Part shown: positions 8,421-17,424 of the stretch, one piece after another
Layout: every line of letters begins with the position of its first letter
Numbering within the stretch: the first letter of the stretch is position 1
DNA from: Streptomyces sp. NBC_00523
Lineage (GTDB): Bacteria; Actinomycetota; Actinomycetes; Streptomycetales; Streptomycetaceae
Length of the DNA stretch: 64,000 bases
NCBI RefSeq assembly: GCF_036346615.1
Contig: NZ_CP107836.1
Span: 992,001-1,056,000 of the forward strand
Direction of reading: 5' to 3'
Notes under the pieces: generated by a model
What the model was told of the DNA's origin: nothing
What the model saw: only the letters and a program-made list of their open reading frames with translations
Database searches by the model: none
Position numbers and translations under genes: made by a program

Positions 8421-9290
8421 ATGAGCGGCACCGAGCTTCCCGTGATCGCGGCGGTCGACGGCTCCTCGCACAGCTTCGACGCACTGGACTGGGCAGCCCG
8501 TGAGGCGGTCGTACGGGACCGGCCGCTGCTCATCGTGCATGTCCGGCAGCTGGCCCGGCGCACCGACCAGGAAGTGCAGGAGCGGGAGGCGGGCGAACTG
8601 CTGGCGTCGGCCGTGCGCCGGGTGGCACAGGTCGCTCCGGGGCTGCGGCCCACCACGCTGGCACCGCTCGACTTCCCGTCGGCGGCGCTGGTCTCGCTGA
8701 GCCGGGACGCCTCCCTGCTGGTGCTCGGCTCGCGCGGGCTCGGCGGGTTCCGGTCCCTGATGCTGGGGTCCAACAGCCTGGCGACGGCGTCCATGGCGAA
8801 GTGTCCCGTGGTGATCGTGCACGGCGGCCGGGACGACGAGGAGCCGGCCGGTGCGGGGGCGGGCGAGGTCTTCGCGGACATCGTCGCCGGGGTGGCCGCC
8901 GACGAGAGCAGCGAAGGGGTGCTGGACTTCGCCTTCGAGACGGCGGCGGCGCACCGGGGCGCCCGGTTGCGGATCGTGCACGGCTGGACGATGTTCTCAT
9001 CCATGCTGTCGGGCGGGCCGGTCTTCGACCGGGACGCGGCGGCGGACGCGGCCGAGCGGTCGCTGGCCGAGCTCACCGCGGGCTGGCGTGCCCGGTTTCC
9101 GCAGGTCGAGGTCATGAAGGAGCCGGTCAACGGTTCCGCGACACGCACGCTGGTCACCGCGTCCGCGACGGCCTCGCTGACCGTCATCGGGCGGCGGCGG
9201 GGCGGTGAGTCGCTGGGCCTCGGGCTTTCGCCGGTCGCGCACACGACCCTCACGCACGCGATGGGCCCGGTGGCCGTCGTCCCCTGTTGA
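8421..9290 (+). CDS. Universal stress protein with two UspA domains
   Basis: The 289-residue cytoplasmic protein is a tandem of two Usp folds, about 8-138 and 153-287. Domain 1 starts IAAVDGSSHSFDALDWAAREA and has the ATP-binding signature GSRGLGGFRSLMLGSNS (G-2x-G-9x-G-S). Domain 2 ends with IGRRRGGESLGLGLSPVA, a less perfect version of the same loop. Tandem Usp proteins in actinobacteria bind ATP and respond to hypoxia, dormancy or redox stress. The start ATG 8421 has GGAGAGGA upstream; an in-frame ATG at 8325 is rejected because Usp homology begins at the later one. Confidence 0.92.
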   Translation: MSGTELPVIAAVDGSSHSFDALDWAAREAVVRDRPLLIVHVRQLARRTDQEVQEREAGELLASAVRRVAQVAPGLRPTTLAPLDFPSAALVSLSRDASLLVLGSRGLGGFRSLMLGSNSLATASMAKCPVVIVHGGRDDEEPAGAGAGEVFADIVAGVAADESSEGVLDFAFETAAAHRGARLRIVHGWTMFSSMLSGGPVFDRDAAADAAERSLAELTAGWRARFPQVEVMKEPVNGSATRTLVTASATASLTVIGRRRGGESLGLGLSPVAHTTLTHAMGPVAVVPC

Positions 9291-9382
9291 GAGCCGGGCC
9301 GCGTCCGCTGCCGCACACTGGGCAGAAGACCGGGACCGGACGGCGGACGGCCCTGCCGGCGGGCGGGGTGAGGAGGTGCGGC

Positions 9383-10954
9383 ATGGATGCGTGGACCGGG
9401 TGGCGCGAGCGGGGCGCGCGCGTGCTGGACCGGACTCCGTGGCGCGTGGCCGCGGCGCTGGTGGCCGGTGCGCTGCCGGCCCTGGCCTTCCCCGCGCCCT
9501 CGCTGTGGTGGTTCGCCTATGTCTGCCTGGTCCCGCTGCTGTTGCTGGTCCGGTCCGCCGGGACGGGGCGCGGGGCCGCGCGCGACGCGTGGCTGGGCGG
9601 CACGGGTTACATGATCGCCGTGCACCACTGGCTGATGCCCAGCCTGCATGTGTTCATCGTGATCCTCGCGGCGCTGCTCGGTCTGCTGTGGGCGCCGTGG
9701 GGGCTGCTGGCGCACCGGCTGCTGCGGGGTCCGGTGAGCGGCTGGGCGGCGGCCGCGGCGGTGGTCGTGGTGCCGTGCGGCTGGCTGATGATCGAGCTGG
9801 TGCGGTCGTGGGAGGCGCTGGGCGGGCCGTGGGGGCTGCTCGGGGCGAGCCAGTGGCAGGTGGAACCGGCGCTCCGGCTGGCCTCGGTGGGCGGGGTGTG
9901 GCTGGTGAGCCTGCTGGTGGTGGCGGTGAACACGGCGGTGACCGTGCTGCTGGTGCACTCCGCCGCCCGGGCCGTCGCCGCCGTGTCGCTCCTGGTGGGC
10001 GCGCTGGTGGCCGGTGCGGCCTGGATGTGGGCGCCGCAGCCCGAGCGGACGGGCACGGCCCGGGTGGCCGTCGTGCAGCCGGGGATCGTGGAGGGTCCGG
10101 GGAGCATTCAGCGCAGGTTCGCCCTCAGCGAGGAACTGACGCGGTCGCTCGCCGGCAAGGGCGTCGACCTGGTGGTGTGGGGCGAGAGCAGCGTCGGTGT
10201 CGATCCGGTCCGGCGGCCGGAGATCGCGGCCCGGCTGGCGGCGCTGTCGCGGGCGGTGGGCGCGGACGTCCTGGTGAACGTGGACGCCCGGCAGACCGAC
10301 GCGGCGGGGCGCACCGGGATCTTCAAGAGCGCCGTGCTGGTCGGGCCGGACGGGCTCACCGGTGACCGGTACGACAAGATGCGGCTGGTGCCGTTCGGTG
10401 AGTACATCCCGGCCCGCTCGGCGCTCGGCTGGGCGACCTCGATGGGCCGGGCGGCGGGCGAGGACCGGCTGCGCGGCACGGGCCCGGTCACGATGCGGGT
10501 GTCCGGCGCGGACGGGCTGCGTCTCGGCCCGCTGGTCTGCTTCGAGTCCGCGTTCCCGGACATGAGCCGGCGTCTGGTCCGGGACGGGGCGGGGCTCCTG
10601 GTCGCCCAGTCCTCCACCTCCTCCTTCCAGCACGGCTGGGCGCCGGGCCAGCACGCCTCGCTGGGCGCGCTGCGCGCGGCGGAGAGCGGCCGCCCGATGG
10701 TGCACGCCACCCTCACGGGCGTGAGCGCGGTGTACGGCCCGCACGGCGAGGCGGTCGGGCCGCGCCTCGGCACGGACACCAGCGGCACCGCCGTCTACGG
10801 GGTGCCGCTGGCCAAGGGCACGACGCTGTACGTGCGCCTGGGCGACTGGCCGGTGTACGGGGCGCTGGCAGTGCTGGCGGTCTTCTGCGCGGCGGAGGGC
10901 GTGCGGGGGGTGCGGGCGCGGAGGCGTACGCGGGCGGCGGCGCAGGCCGTTTAG
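9383..10954 (+). CDS. lnt: Apolipoprotein N-acyltransferase
   Basis: The 523-residue protein has an N-terminal multi-pass membrane region (about 1-220) followed by an extracytoplasmic nitrilase-like domain and a final membrane helix. The catalytic triad is visible: Glu268 in WGESSVG, Lys332 in YDKMRLVPFGEYIP and Cys386 in LVCFESAFPD, with spacing close to the E. coli enzyme. It N-acylates the lipid-modified cysteine of lipoproteins. Start ATG 9383 is preceded by GAGGAGG about 6 nt away. Streptomycetes generally have two Lnt homologues, so this is one of a likely pair. At least three lipoprotein candidates lie within 12 kb. Its stop overlaps the stop of the convergent oxidoreductase gene. Confidence 0.94.
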   Translation: MDAWTGWRERGARVLDRTPWRVAAALVAGALPALAFPAPSLWWFAYVCLVPLLLLVRSAGTGRGAARDAWLGGTGYMIAVHHWLMPSLHVFIVILAALLGLLWAPWGLLAHRLLRGPVSGWAAAAAVVVVPCGWLMIELVRSWEALGGPWGLLGASQWQVEPALRLASVGGVWLVSLLVVAVNTAVTVLLVHSAARAVAAVSLLVGALVAGAAWMWAPQPERTGTARVAVVQPGIVEGPGSIQRRFALSEELTRSLAGKGVDLVVWGESSVGVDPVRRPEIAARLAALSRAVGADVLVNVDARQTDAAGRTGIFKSAVLVGPDGLTGDRYDKMRLVPFGEYIPARSALGWATSMGRAAGEDRLRGTGPVTMRVSGADGLRLGPLVCFESAFPDMSRRLVRDGAGLLVAQSSTSSFQHGWAPGQHASLGALRAAESGRPMVHATLTGVSAVYGPHGEAVGPRLGTDTSGTAVYGVPLAKGTTLYVRLGDWPVYGALAVLAVFCAAEGVRGVRARRRTRAAAQAV

Positions 10955-11850
10955 GCCGCGTCGAGCTCCCTGAGGACGCGTTCGCACAGTTCGTGGGTTT
11001 CCAGGGCGTCCCGGGCGCTCAGCCGGCGGCCGTCGCGGACGGCGTCCAGGAACGCCAGGACGGCCTGCTCGATGCCGCGCTGACGGGCCACCGGGACCCA
11101 GTCGCCGCGGCGGCGCACGCTCGGCTGGCCCTTGTGGTCGATGACCTCCGCGAGGTTGAGCACCTCGCGTTTGGAGTCCTGGCCCGACACTTCGAGCCGC
11201 TCCTCGGTCGAGCCGCTGAGCCGGTTCATCGCGCCGATCGCGGTGAAGCCGTCGCCGGACAGCTGGAGCACCACGTGGTGCAGCAGCCCGTCCACGAGCC
11301 GGCCGCTCACCACGGTGCGCTCGACGGGGCCGGGCGCCAGGAAGCGCAGGGTGTCCACGACGTGGATGAAGTCGTCGTAGACCATGGTCCGGGGCACCTC
11401 GGGGAGCCCGACCCGGTTCTTCTGCAGGAGGATCAGCTCGCGCGGGTGCTCCGCGCACTGGGCGTAACCCGGGGCCAGCCGGCGGTTGAAGCCGACGGCG
11501 AGGCCGGTGGAGCGCGCCTCGGCGAGCTCCACCAGGCGGGTGGACTCCTCCAGCGTGTACGCGAGCGGCTTGTCGACGTACGTGGGGACGCCCGCTTCGA
11601 GCAGCCGGCCCACGATCTCGGGGTGGGCGGCCGTCGCGGCGTGCACGAACGCGGCATCGAGCCCCTGGGCGAGCAGCGTGTCCAGGTCCTGGTGGCACCG
11701 GTCCGCCGGGACGCGGTGGGCGGCGGCGACCTCGGCCAGGGTGGCCGGGTTGCGGGTCTGGAGGTGGAGTTCGATGCCCGGCAGGCTGCCGAGCACCGGC
11801 AGGTACGCCTTCCGCGCGATGTCCCCGAGCCCGATGCAGCCGACCTTCAC
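10951..11850 (-). CDS. Gfo/Idh/MocA-type NAD(P)-dependent oxidoreductase
   Basis: The 299-residue protein starts at GTG 11850 with GAGAGGAA a few nt upstream. The N-terminus VKVGCIGLGDIARKAYLPVL is the Rossmann NAD(P)-binding loop; YVDKPLAYT corresponds to the EKP motif of the family (here DKP), and DDFIHVVDTLRFL to the catalytic Asp/His region. Family members oxidise or reduce sugars, cyclitols and related alcohols. It lies 19 bp downstream of the FAD monooxygenase on the same strand, so the two are probably one operon under the TetR-type operators at 13.1 kb. Stop codons TAA (minus) and TAG (plus) overlap lnt in the same four bases. Confidence 0.88.
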   Translation of the reverse strand: MKVGCIGLGDIARKAYLPVLGSLPGIELHLQTRNPATLAEVAAAHRVPADRCHQDLDTLLAQGLDAAFVHAATAAHPEIVGRLLEAGVPTYVDKPLAYTLEESTRLVELAEARSTGLAVGFNRRLAPGYAQCAEHPRELILLQKNRVGLPEVPRTMVYDDFIHVVDTLRFLAPGPVERTVVSGRLVDGLLHHVVLQLSGDGFTAIGAMNRLSGSTEERLEVSGQDSKREVLNLAEVIDHKGQPSVRRRGDWVPVARQRGIEQAVLAFLDAVRDGRRLSARDALETHELCERVLRELDAA

Positions 11851-11869
11851 AGGGTGTTCCTCTCGCTGG

Positions 11870-13084
11870 TCAGCGCCGTGTGCCGGGCGCCTCCTCCGTC
11901 GTCCCGGCAGCATACGTGGCGCCCGGGGGCCGCCAGTCGGCGATCCCGTCGAAGGTGCGCAGGACGAGCCCGGGGCCGAGCCGCGAGACGGTGGCCATGA
12001 GGAAGTCGCGGGCGGCGACGGCCGGCGCGCCGGTGAGGCTCATGAGCCGGGAGACCCGGTCGGCCTTGCGGACGACGGCGGCGGTACGCGGCAGCCGGTC
12101 GGCGGTGTATGCGGCGAGGCCGGCGCCCAGGTCCCGGCCGGGGGTCACGTGGTGGGCGAGGACGATGCCGTCCTCGATGGCCTGGTTGCCGCCCTGGCCG
12201 AGGGTGGGGGCCATGGCGTGGGCGGCGTCCCCGAGCAGCGCGGTACGGCCCCGGTGGAAGGCGGGGAGCGGGTCGGCCATGCGGTACACGTCGTTGCGGA
12301 GGATCTCCTCCGGTGCGGTGGCGGCGATGATCCCGGGGACCGGGTCGTGCCAGTCGCCGAAGCGGCGCAGGAGTTCGGCCTTCTCGTCGTCGGCCGCCCG
12401 GGCCCCGGCGGGGGCGGTCGCCGCCGCGTAGGCGTAGATCCTGCCGTCCTTGAGCGGCTGGGTGCCCCACAGCGCGCCGCGCCCCCAGGTCTCGTGCGGC
12501 GGGAAGGGGCGGTCCGGGGCCGGGGCGACGACGCGCCAGGTGGTGAAGCCCGCGTAGGAGGGGCCGGGGGCGTCCGGGAAGAGGGCGCTCCGGACGCCGG
12601 AGTGGATGCCGTCGGCGCCGACGACCAGTTCGGCCTCGATCGTCCCCGTCGGCGTACCGACGACGGCGGGGGCGCCGCCCGCGGTGCCGGGGTCGGCCAG
12701 GCGGGCCGGGCAGCCGGTGCGGAGGGCGGCGGCGGGGAGCCGGGCGGCGATGCGGTCGATGAGGAGGGAGCGGTGCACGAGGACGAGCGGGCCGCCGAAG
12801 CGCTCGGCCGCCGCGGAGGCGTCGGTGCGCGCGAGCCAGCGGCCGGACGGTGCGCGCATTCCGCCCTCGCCCTGCCAGGCGGCCAGGGACCTGATCTCGT
12901 CGCCGAGCCCGACGACGTCGAGCGCGCGCTGGGCGTTGGGGGCGAGGCCGATACCGGCGCCGACGGGCTCCAGGGACCCGGCGCGTTCCAGCACGGTGAC
13001 CTGCCAGCCGGACCGGTGCAGGGCGAGGGCGGCGGTGAGTCCGCCGATCCCGCTGCCGATGACGACCGCACGGCGCTTGTCCAT
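11870..13084 (-). CDS. FAD-dependent monooxygenase (PHBH/salicylate hydroxylase type)
   Basis: The 404-residue single-component flavoprotein has all three class A flavin monooxygenase motifs: GxGxxG as GSGIGGLTAALALHRSG near 10-26, the DG motif as VGADGIHSGVRS near 164, and the GD motif as LLGDAAHAMAPTLGQGGNQAIED near 285. It uses NAD(P)H and oxygen to hydroxylate an aromatic or similar hydrophobic substrate. ATG 13084 has GGAGGG upstream. It is divergent from a TetR regulator, with two operator palindromes between them, and is followed by the Gfo/Idh oxidoreductase. The substrate is not deducible; an inducible detoxification or catabolic step is likely. Confidence 0.92.
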   Translation of the reverse strand: MDKRRAVVIGSGIGGLTAALALHRSGWQVTVLERAGSLEPVGAGIGLAPNAQRALDVVGLGDEIRSLAAWQGEGGMRAPSGRWLARTDASAAAERFGGPLVLVHRSLLIDRIAARLPAAALRTGCPARLADPGTAGGAPAVVGTPTGTIEAELVVGADGIHSGVRSALFPDAPGPSYAGFTTWRVVAPAPDRPFPPHETWGRGALWGTQPLKDGRIYAYAAATAPAGARAADDEKAELLRRFGDWHDPVPGIIAATAPEEILRNDVYRMADPLPAFHRGRTALLGDAAHAMAPTLGQGGNQAIEDGIVLAHHVTPGRDLGAGLAAYTADRLPRTAAVVRKADRVSRLMSLTGAPAVAARDFLMATVSRLGPGLVLRTFDGIADWRPPGATYAAGTTEEAPGTRR

Positions 13085-13114
13085 GGCTTTCCCTCCGGTT
13101 CGAGGTGCGCGGAA

Positions 13115-13157
13115 ACTACATCTGTAGTACCACCGCCCAACGTACTACAGCTGTAGT
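13115..13157. promoter_or_regulatory. Two palindromic operators for the divergent TetR regulator
   Basis: The 93-bp gap between the monooxygenase and tetR starts contains ACTACATCTGTAGT (13115-13128) and the perfect palindrome ACTACAGCTGTAGT (13144-13157). They share ACTACANNTGTAGT and are 29 bp apart centre to centre. Size, symmetry and position fit binding of TetR dimers that control both directions. Confidence 0.85.
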
Positions 13158-13177
13158 TCCGGCGGTAGGTTGACCCC

Positions 13178-13765
13178 ATGACCGCACGCCCCACCGGCTC
13201 CGACCGGGCCGAACTGATCGCCGACGCCGCGCTCGCCCTCCTCGCGGAGCGCGGCATGCGGGGGCTGACGCACCGGGCGGTGGACGAGCGGGCCGGACTG
13301 CCCCAGGGCTCGACGTCGAACCACGCCCGGACCCGGCAGGCCCTCCTCGAAACGGCGGTGCGACGCCTTGCGGAGCGCGAGGCGCGGGTCCTCGCGCCCG
13401 GCGGACTCGGGGCGGGCACGGACACCGGCGAGCTGGTAGCGGGGCTGGCCCGGGCGCTGCACCGCTATCTGACGCACCACCCGGAGCTGCTGGTCTGCCG
13501 GTACGAACTGGCGCTGGAGGCCACCCGCCGCCCCGAGCTGCGGGAGTTCTTCGACGCGACGGGCATGCAGTTCCGAGCGCCCCTGGTGGCGCTGATGACC
13601 GCGGCCGGGTCGCCGGAACCGGAGCGGCACACGCTGTCCCTGGTGGCCTGGTGCGAGGGGCTGATGTTCTCGTGCGCGGCCGGCTCCTACCACCGCTCCG
13701 TACCGAGCGAGGCGGAGCTGCGCACCGGCTTCGGCGAGCTGCTGCGCGGAATGCTGGGGCCCTGA
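13178..13765 (+). CDS. TetR family transcriptional regulator
   Basis: The 195-residue protein has the N-terminal helix-turn-helix LTHRAVDERAGLPQGSTSNHARTRQALL (about 29-56), including the usual conserved HARTR-like helix 4 start where Y/F is common. The variable C-terminal ligand domain contains several aromatic/hydrophobic helices. It is divergently transcribed from the monooxygenase operon and faces two palindromic sites, the classic arrangement of an autoregulated repressor relieved by the substrate or product of its neighbour. ATG 13178 lies only 20 bp from the nearer operator. Confidence 0.92.
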   Translation: MTARPTGSDRAELIADAALALLAERGMRGLTHRAVDERAGLPQGSTSNHARTRQALLETAVRRLAEREARVLAPGGLGAGTDTGELVAGLARALHRYLTHHPELLVCRYELALEATRRPELREFFDATGMQFRAPLVALMTAAGSPEPERHTLSLVAWCEGLMFSCAAGSYHRSVPSEAELRTGFGELLRGMLGP

Positions 13766-13866
13766 CACGCCGTTGCGGCGGCGCCGTGCTGACCGGCGTC
13801 ACTCGTGCGGGCGGATCGGGGGCGACGGAGGCATGGACCGGCCACCGGGCCCGCAGAGTTGATCAC

Positions 13867-14328
13867 GTGCAACGAACGAGAACCGCCGTGAAACTCCTGG
13901 TCTGCCTCGCGGTCGCGACCCTGACCGGGTGCGTGTCCGTCCAGCCGCATCCGGCCGCGCCGCCGCGCCCCGGGGCCGGCCGGCCGGCCCACGACCTGGC
14001 CCCGCAGACCGCCGGGCCGCCGGTCCACGACACGCTGGAGGCCGTACCGAAGGCGAAGCCGTCCCGCACGGCCTCGCCGTCCGCCGCGCACAAACCGTCG
14101 CCGGAGCGCCCGGCCGCTCCCCTCGGCGAACCGCGCCTCGCGCTGCCGCAGCGGCCCGCGCCCGCCCCGGACATGCCGCTGCCGCGCCGGATCGCCCCGC
14201 CCCCGCCCGCACCCGTCCTGCCCGCGCCCGGCAGCGGGGCCGGGGTCTGCGATCTCGGCAGGGGCTACGGCCACTGGCCGGCGGGCAGCCCGCAGTCCCG
14301 GATCTGCGACCGCACGTACGGGCGGTGA
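13867..14328 (+). CDS. Small proline-rich lipoprotein
   Basis: Starting at GTG 13867 the 153-residue protein has a basic N-region (VQRTRTAVKLL), a hydrophobic core and a lipobox LTGC with Cys22. A GTG at 13888 would give a shorter signal with Cys15. The mature part is mostly disordered Pro/Ala/Arg, ending in a short conserved-looking cap with two cysteines (GVCDLGRGYGHWPAGSPQSRICDRTYG) that may form a disulfide. No enzymatic motif is seen. It is probably a surface-anchored cell-wall protein. No convincing Shine-Dalgarno precedes either start. Confidence 0.75.
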   Translation: MQRTRTAVKLLVCLAVATLTGCVSVQPHPAAPPRPGAGRPAHDLAPQTAGPPVHDTLEAVPKAKPSRTASPSAAHKPSPERPAAPLGEPRLALPQRPAPAPDMPLPRRIAPPPPAPVLPAPGSGAGVCDLGRGYGHWPAGSPQSRICDRTYGR

Positions 14329-14353
14329 GGCGGCGGCGCTCCGGAGGCGCAGA

Positions 14354-14839
14354 TCACCACTCGCGCAGCCGCCGTTCCAGCCGGCCGATCGCCGCCCGGA
14401 CGCCGCCCCCGTAACCGTCGTCCGTGCCGTCGTCGGCCAGCACCGCCGAGGCCGCCCGGGCCCGCTCCAGGTGGTCCCGGGCGGCACCCGGGCGCTGGAG
14501 CTTCATGTAGTCCGCGGCGAGGTTGAGATGCAGTGACGGGTAGAAGGCGCGCATCGCCAGCGCGTCCCGGTCTCCGGCCGCGCCCTCGTCGGCCAGGGCC
14601 CGGGCGGCGGTCAGCGCGCGCAGGTCCCAGGCCAGTTCGTCGGCGGGGTCGTCCTGCGTATCGGCCATGTAGTGCGCCAGGGTGCACCGGTGCAGGGCGT
14701 CGCCCTCGTCGCCGATCTCGGTCCAGAGCACGGTGAAGCGGTTGCGGGCCTCTTCCCGGTCGCCTCCGTGCAGCAGCATGACCGCCTGGCCGATCCTGGT
14801 CATGAAGACGTCCTCCGACGCCTCCCGCTGCTCCGTCAC
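14354..14839 (-). CDS. Tetratricopeptide-like cytoplasmic protein
   Basis: About 161 residues, almost entirely helical, with repeated Ala/Leu-rich helix pairs such as GQAVMLLHGGDREEARNRF and LNLAADYMKLQRPGAARDHLERA, which fit degenerate TPR units. Two adjacent GTG codons open the frame (14842 and 14839); AGGAGG is 2 nt from the first and 5 nt from the second, so I use the second. Its role is unknown; TPRs usually mediate protein contacts. It is convergent with the lipoprotein gene (26 bp apart). Confidence 0.72.
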   Translation of the reverse strand: MTEQREASEDVFMTRIGQAVMLLHGGDREEARNRFTVLWTEIGDEGDALHRCTLAHYMADTQDDPADELAWDLRALTAARALADEGAAGDRDALAMRAFYPSLHLNLAADYMKLQRPGAARDHLERARAASAVLADDGTDDGYGGGVRAAIGRLERRLREW

Positions 14840-14933
14840 CACGGCCTCCTCGCGCCCGTCCGCCCGAAACCGGCGGTCCGGCTTCCGACGCTAGCCGCCG
14901 GGACGGGCGGACGCGTGGAGGCTCGGGGCCGGA

Positions 14934-15617
14934 TCAGCCCAGGTCGGGGATGCGCCAGTCGATGGGCTGGTGGCCCTGCTGGGCGATGGCCTCGTTTATC
15001 TGGCTGAACGGCCGGGAGCCGAAGAACTTCTTCGCCGACAGCGGCGAGGGGTGCGCGCCCTTCACCACCACATGGCGCTCGGTGTCGATCAGGGGGAGCT
15101 TCTTCTGCGCGTAGTTGCCCCAGAGGACGAAGACCGCCGGGTCGGGGCGGGCGGCGACGGCGCGGATCACGGCGTCGGTGACCTTCTCCCAGCCCTTGCC
15201 CTTGTGCGAGTTGGCCTCGCCCGCGCGGACGGTGAGCACGGCGTTGAGCAGCAGGACGCCCTGCTCGGCCCACGGCATCAGATAGCCGTTGTCCGGGACG
15301 GGCAGGCCCAGCTCCTCCTTCATCTCCTTGTAGATGTTGCGCAGCGAGGGCGGGGTCTTCACGCCGGGCCGCACGGAGAAGCACAGGCCGTGGCCCTGGC
15401 CCTCGCCGTGGTAGGGGTCCTGGCCGAGGACGAGCACCTTCACCTTGTCGTACGGGGTCGCTTCCAGGGCCGCGAACACCTGCTCCCGGGGCGGGTAGAC
15501 CGGTCCCGCGGAGCGCTCCTCCTCCACGAACTCGGTGAGCTCCTTGAAGTACGGCTTCTGCAGCTCTTCGCCGAGGACGCCGCGCCAGGACTCGGGCAGC
15601 AGGTCGGTGTCGGTCAC
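14934..15617 (-). CDS. ung: Uracil-DNA glycosylase, family 1
   Basis: The 227-residue enzyme removes uracil from DNA as the first step of base excision repair. The water-activating motif GQDPYHGEGQGHGLCFSV (about 64-81, Asp and His of QDPYH) and the leucine/intercalation motif HPSPLSAKKFFG (about 190-201) are intact. The length is typical. The start is GTG 15617 with GGAGG 8 nt upstream. It appears monocistronic, with ordinary codon usage. Confidence 0.97.
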   Translation of the reverse strand: MTDTDLLPESWRGVLGEELQKPYFKELTEFVEEERSAGPVYPPREQVFAALEATPYDKVKVLVLGQDPYHGEGQGHGLCFSVRPGVKTPPSLRNIYKEMKEELGLPVPDNGYLMPWAEQGVLLLNAVLTVRAGEANSHKGKGWEKVTDAVIRAVAARPDPAVFVLWGNYAQKKLPLIDTERHVVVKGAHPSPLSAKKFFGSRPFSQINEAIAQQGHQPIDWRIPDLG

Positions 15618-15686
15618 GTGAACAACCTCCGGTAAGCAATCCGTTCTTGCTCCCAGAACCTACCGGGCGCCACTGACAACGCGGTC

Positions 15687-15711
15687 CGGGCGGGCCACCG
15701 GGGCCCGCCCG
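15687..15711 (-). terminator. Hairpin terminator after the solute-binding lipoprotein
   Basis: CGGGCGGGCC (15687-15696) pairs with 15702-15711 around a 5-nt loop, 10 nt past the stop of the minus-strand gene ending at 15721. Confidence 0.7.
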
Positions 15712-15720
15712 CGCGCGGTG

Positions 15721-17307
15721 CTACCAGCTGGCCTTGCGGTACAGCTCCCACATCTGCATGACGGTCTGCGGGTCCAGGGCGCGCTCGCCGCCGCCGATGT
15801 CCTCGCCCGCCGCCACGTACAGCTTGCCCTGCCACAGCGGCAGCAGCCGCACGTCGTCCACCAGGATCTCCTGGGCCCGCTCGAACTCCTTGCCGACCGT
15901 GCCCCGGTCGCTCTGCTTGCGGGACTGGGGCAGCAGCTGCTTGGTGATCTCGTCCTGCGCGTAGGGCGTGCCCGTGACGCTGTTCTTGCCCACGAAGGGG
16001 GCGATGAAGTTGTCCGGGTCCGGGAAGTCCGGGAACCAGCCGCGGCCGAAGACCGGGTACTCGCCCTTGGTGAAGCCCTCCTGGAAGGTCTTCCACGGCC
16101 GGTGCTTCAGGGTGATGCGGAAGAGCCCGGACGACTCCAGCTGACGCTTGAGCTCGTCGAACTCGGGCTCCGTCGAGGAGCCGTAGCGGTCGGTGGTGTA
16201 CCAGAAGGTCATGGGGACGGGCGTGGTGATGTGCGCGTCGGCCAGAATCTGGCGGGCCTTGTCCTTGCTGGGGTTGCCGAAGGTGTCGAAGAAGGAGGTG
16301 GTGTGCGCGGCGATGCCCTTCGGGACCATCGAGTACAGCGGTTCGGCCGTGCCCCGGTAGACCTTGGCGACCAGCGCGTCCCGGTCGACCAGCTGGGCTA
16401 TCGCCCGCCGGACGGCCGGCTTCCCGGCGGCGGGGTCGGCCGGGTTGAAGACCAGGAAGCGGATGTCGGCACCGGTGGACTCGACGATCTGGAGGTCACT
16501 GCCCCCGCCGTTGGTCTTGCTGTCCTCGATGCTGACGACGTCCTCGGCGGACAGGCCGCGGTAGGTGGCGTCGATCTCGTTGTTCCGGAGCGCCTTCACC
16601 ATGGCGCCGGACTCCTTGAAGTACCGGATGGTCACGGCGTCGTTCTTGCGGTCGGCGAACCCCTTGTAGTCGGGGTTCTTCACCAGTTCGGAGCGGTCGC
16701 CCTGCTTGTAGGAGTCCAGCAGGTAGGGGCCGGAGCCGGTGACCTTGCCGTCGTTCCGGATCTTGTGCTTCGCGTACGCGCTCGGCGCGACCAGGGACAT
16801 GGCCGGGGTGGCCAGTACGAAGGGGAAGGTGGCGTCGGGCTTCTTCAGGTTGAAGATGACGACGTCGTCGCCCTTGGTCTCGACCCGGTCCAGCGAGCCG
16901 AGCATGCCGACGGGTCCGCCCTTGACGCCGATCTCCGAGATCCGGTCGATGGAGTACTTCACGGCCGCCGCGTCCAGCTTGTCGCCGTTGGAGAACTTCA
17001 GCCCCTGGCGGAGCGTGCACCGGTAGGCGGTGCTGGTGCGATCGGTGAACCTGCACTCCTCGGCCGCGTCCGGCTCGGGCTTCGTACTGCCGGTGGGGAA
17101 GCTCACCAGGGTCTGGAACACATTCCGCATCAGCTCCCAGGAGCCGTCCCACGCCGCCGCCGGGTCCAGGGTCGAAGGCTCACTGGTCGTGCCGACAGCG
17201 AGCTTCTGGTCCACCTCCGAGCCGCCGCCGGGCAACAGCCCGCAGCCGGCCAGCAAGGACAGGGACGCAAGGGCTGCAGCGGCTTGCAGACTGGCCCGGT
17301 AGAACAC
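15721..17307 (-). CDS. ABC transporter substrate-binding lipoprotein, peptide/nickel type (SBP_bac_5)
   Basis: The roughly 528-residue exported protein has a lipobox LLAGC (Cys about 22) following a hydrophobic signal. The mature chain shows the family-5 order: LAVGTTSEPSTLDPAAAWDGS at the start, a central FSNGDKLDAAAVKYSIDRI segment typical of DppA/OppA, and a long two-lobed body. Two GTGs are possible; GAGGAG sits 1 nt from GTG 17313 but 7 nt from GTG 17307, so I choose the latter. No permease or ATPase genes are adjacent, so it is an orphan binding protein serving a transporter encoded elsewhere. Ligand class (peptide, nickel, sugar acid) is not certain. Confidence 0.92.
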   Translation of the reverse strand: MFYRASLQAAAALASLSLLAGCGLLPGGGSEVDQKLAVGTTSEPSTLDPAAAWDGSWELMRNVFQTLVSFPTGSTKPEPDAAEECRFTDRTSTAYRCTLRQGLKFSNGDKLDAAAVKYSIDRISEIGVKGGPVGMLGSLDRVETKGDDVVIFNLKKPDATFPFVLATPAMSLVAPSAYAKHKIRNDGKVTGSGPYLLDSYKQGDRSELVKNPDYKGFADRKNDAVTIRYFKESGAMVKALRNNEIDATYRGLSAEDVVSIEDSKTNGGGSDLQIVESTGADIRFLVFNPADPAAGKPAVRRAIAQLVDRDALVAKVYRGTAEPLYSMVPKGIAAHTTSFFDTFGNPSKDKARQILADAHITTPVPMTFWYTTDRYGSSTEPEFDELKRQLESSGLFRITLKHRPWKTFQEGFTKGEYPVFGRGWFPDFPDPDNFIAPFVGKNSVTGTPYAQDEITKQLLPQSRKQSDRGTVGKEFERAQEILVDDVRLLPLWQGKLYVAAGEDIGGGERALDPQTVMQMWELYRKASW

Positions 17308-17424
17308 GTGCACGCTCCTCGATCAGCCATGGGTCGGCAGACCATACCGCAGCGCCCCACCGGGTCAATCCGCTGGCCTGGCGGGGCACTTGAGGCAATC
17401 GGGGCCATATCGGCCCAGGCCGGA

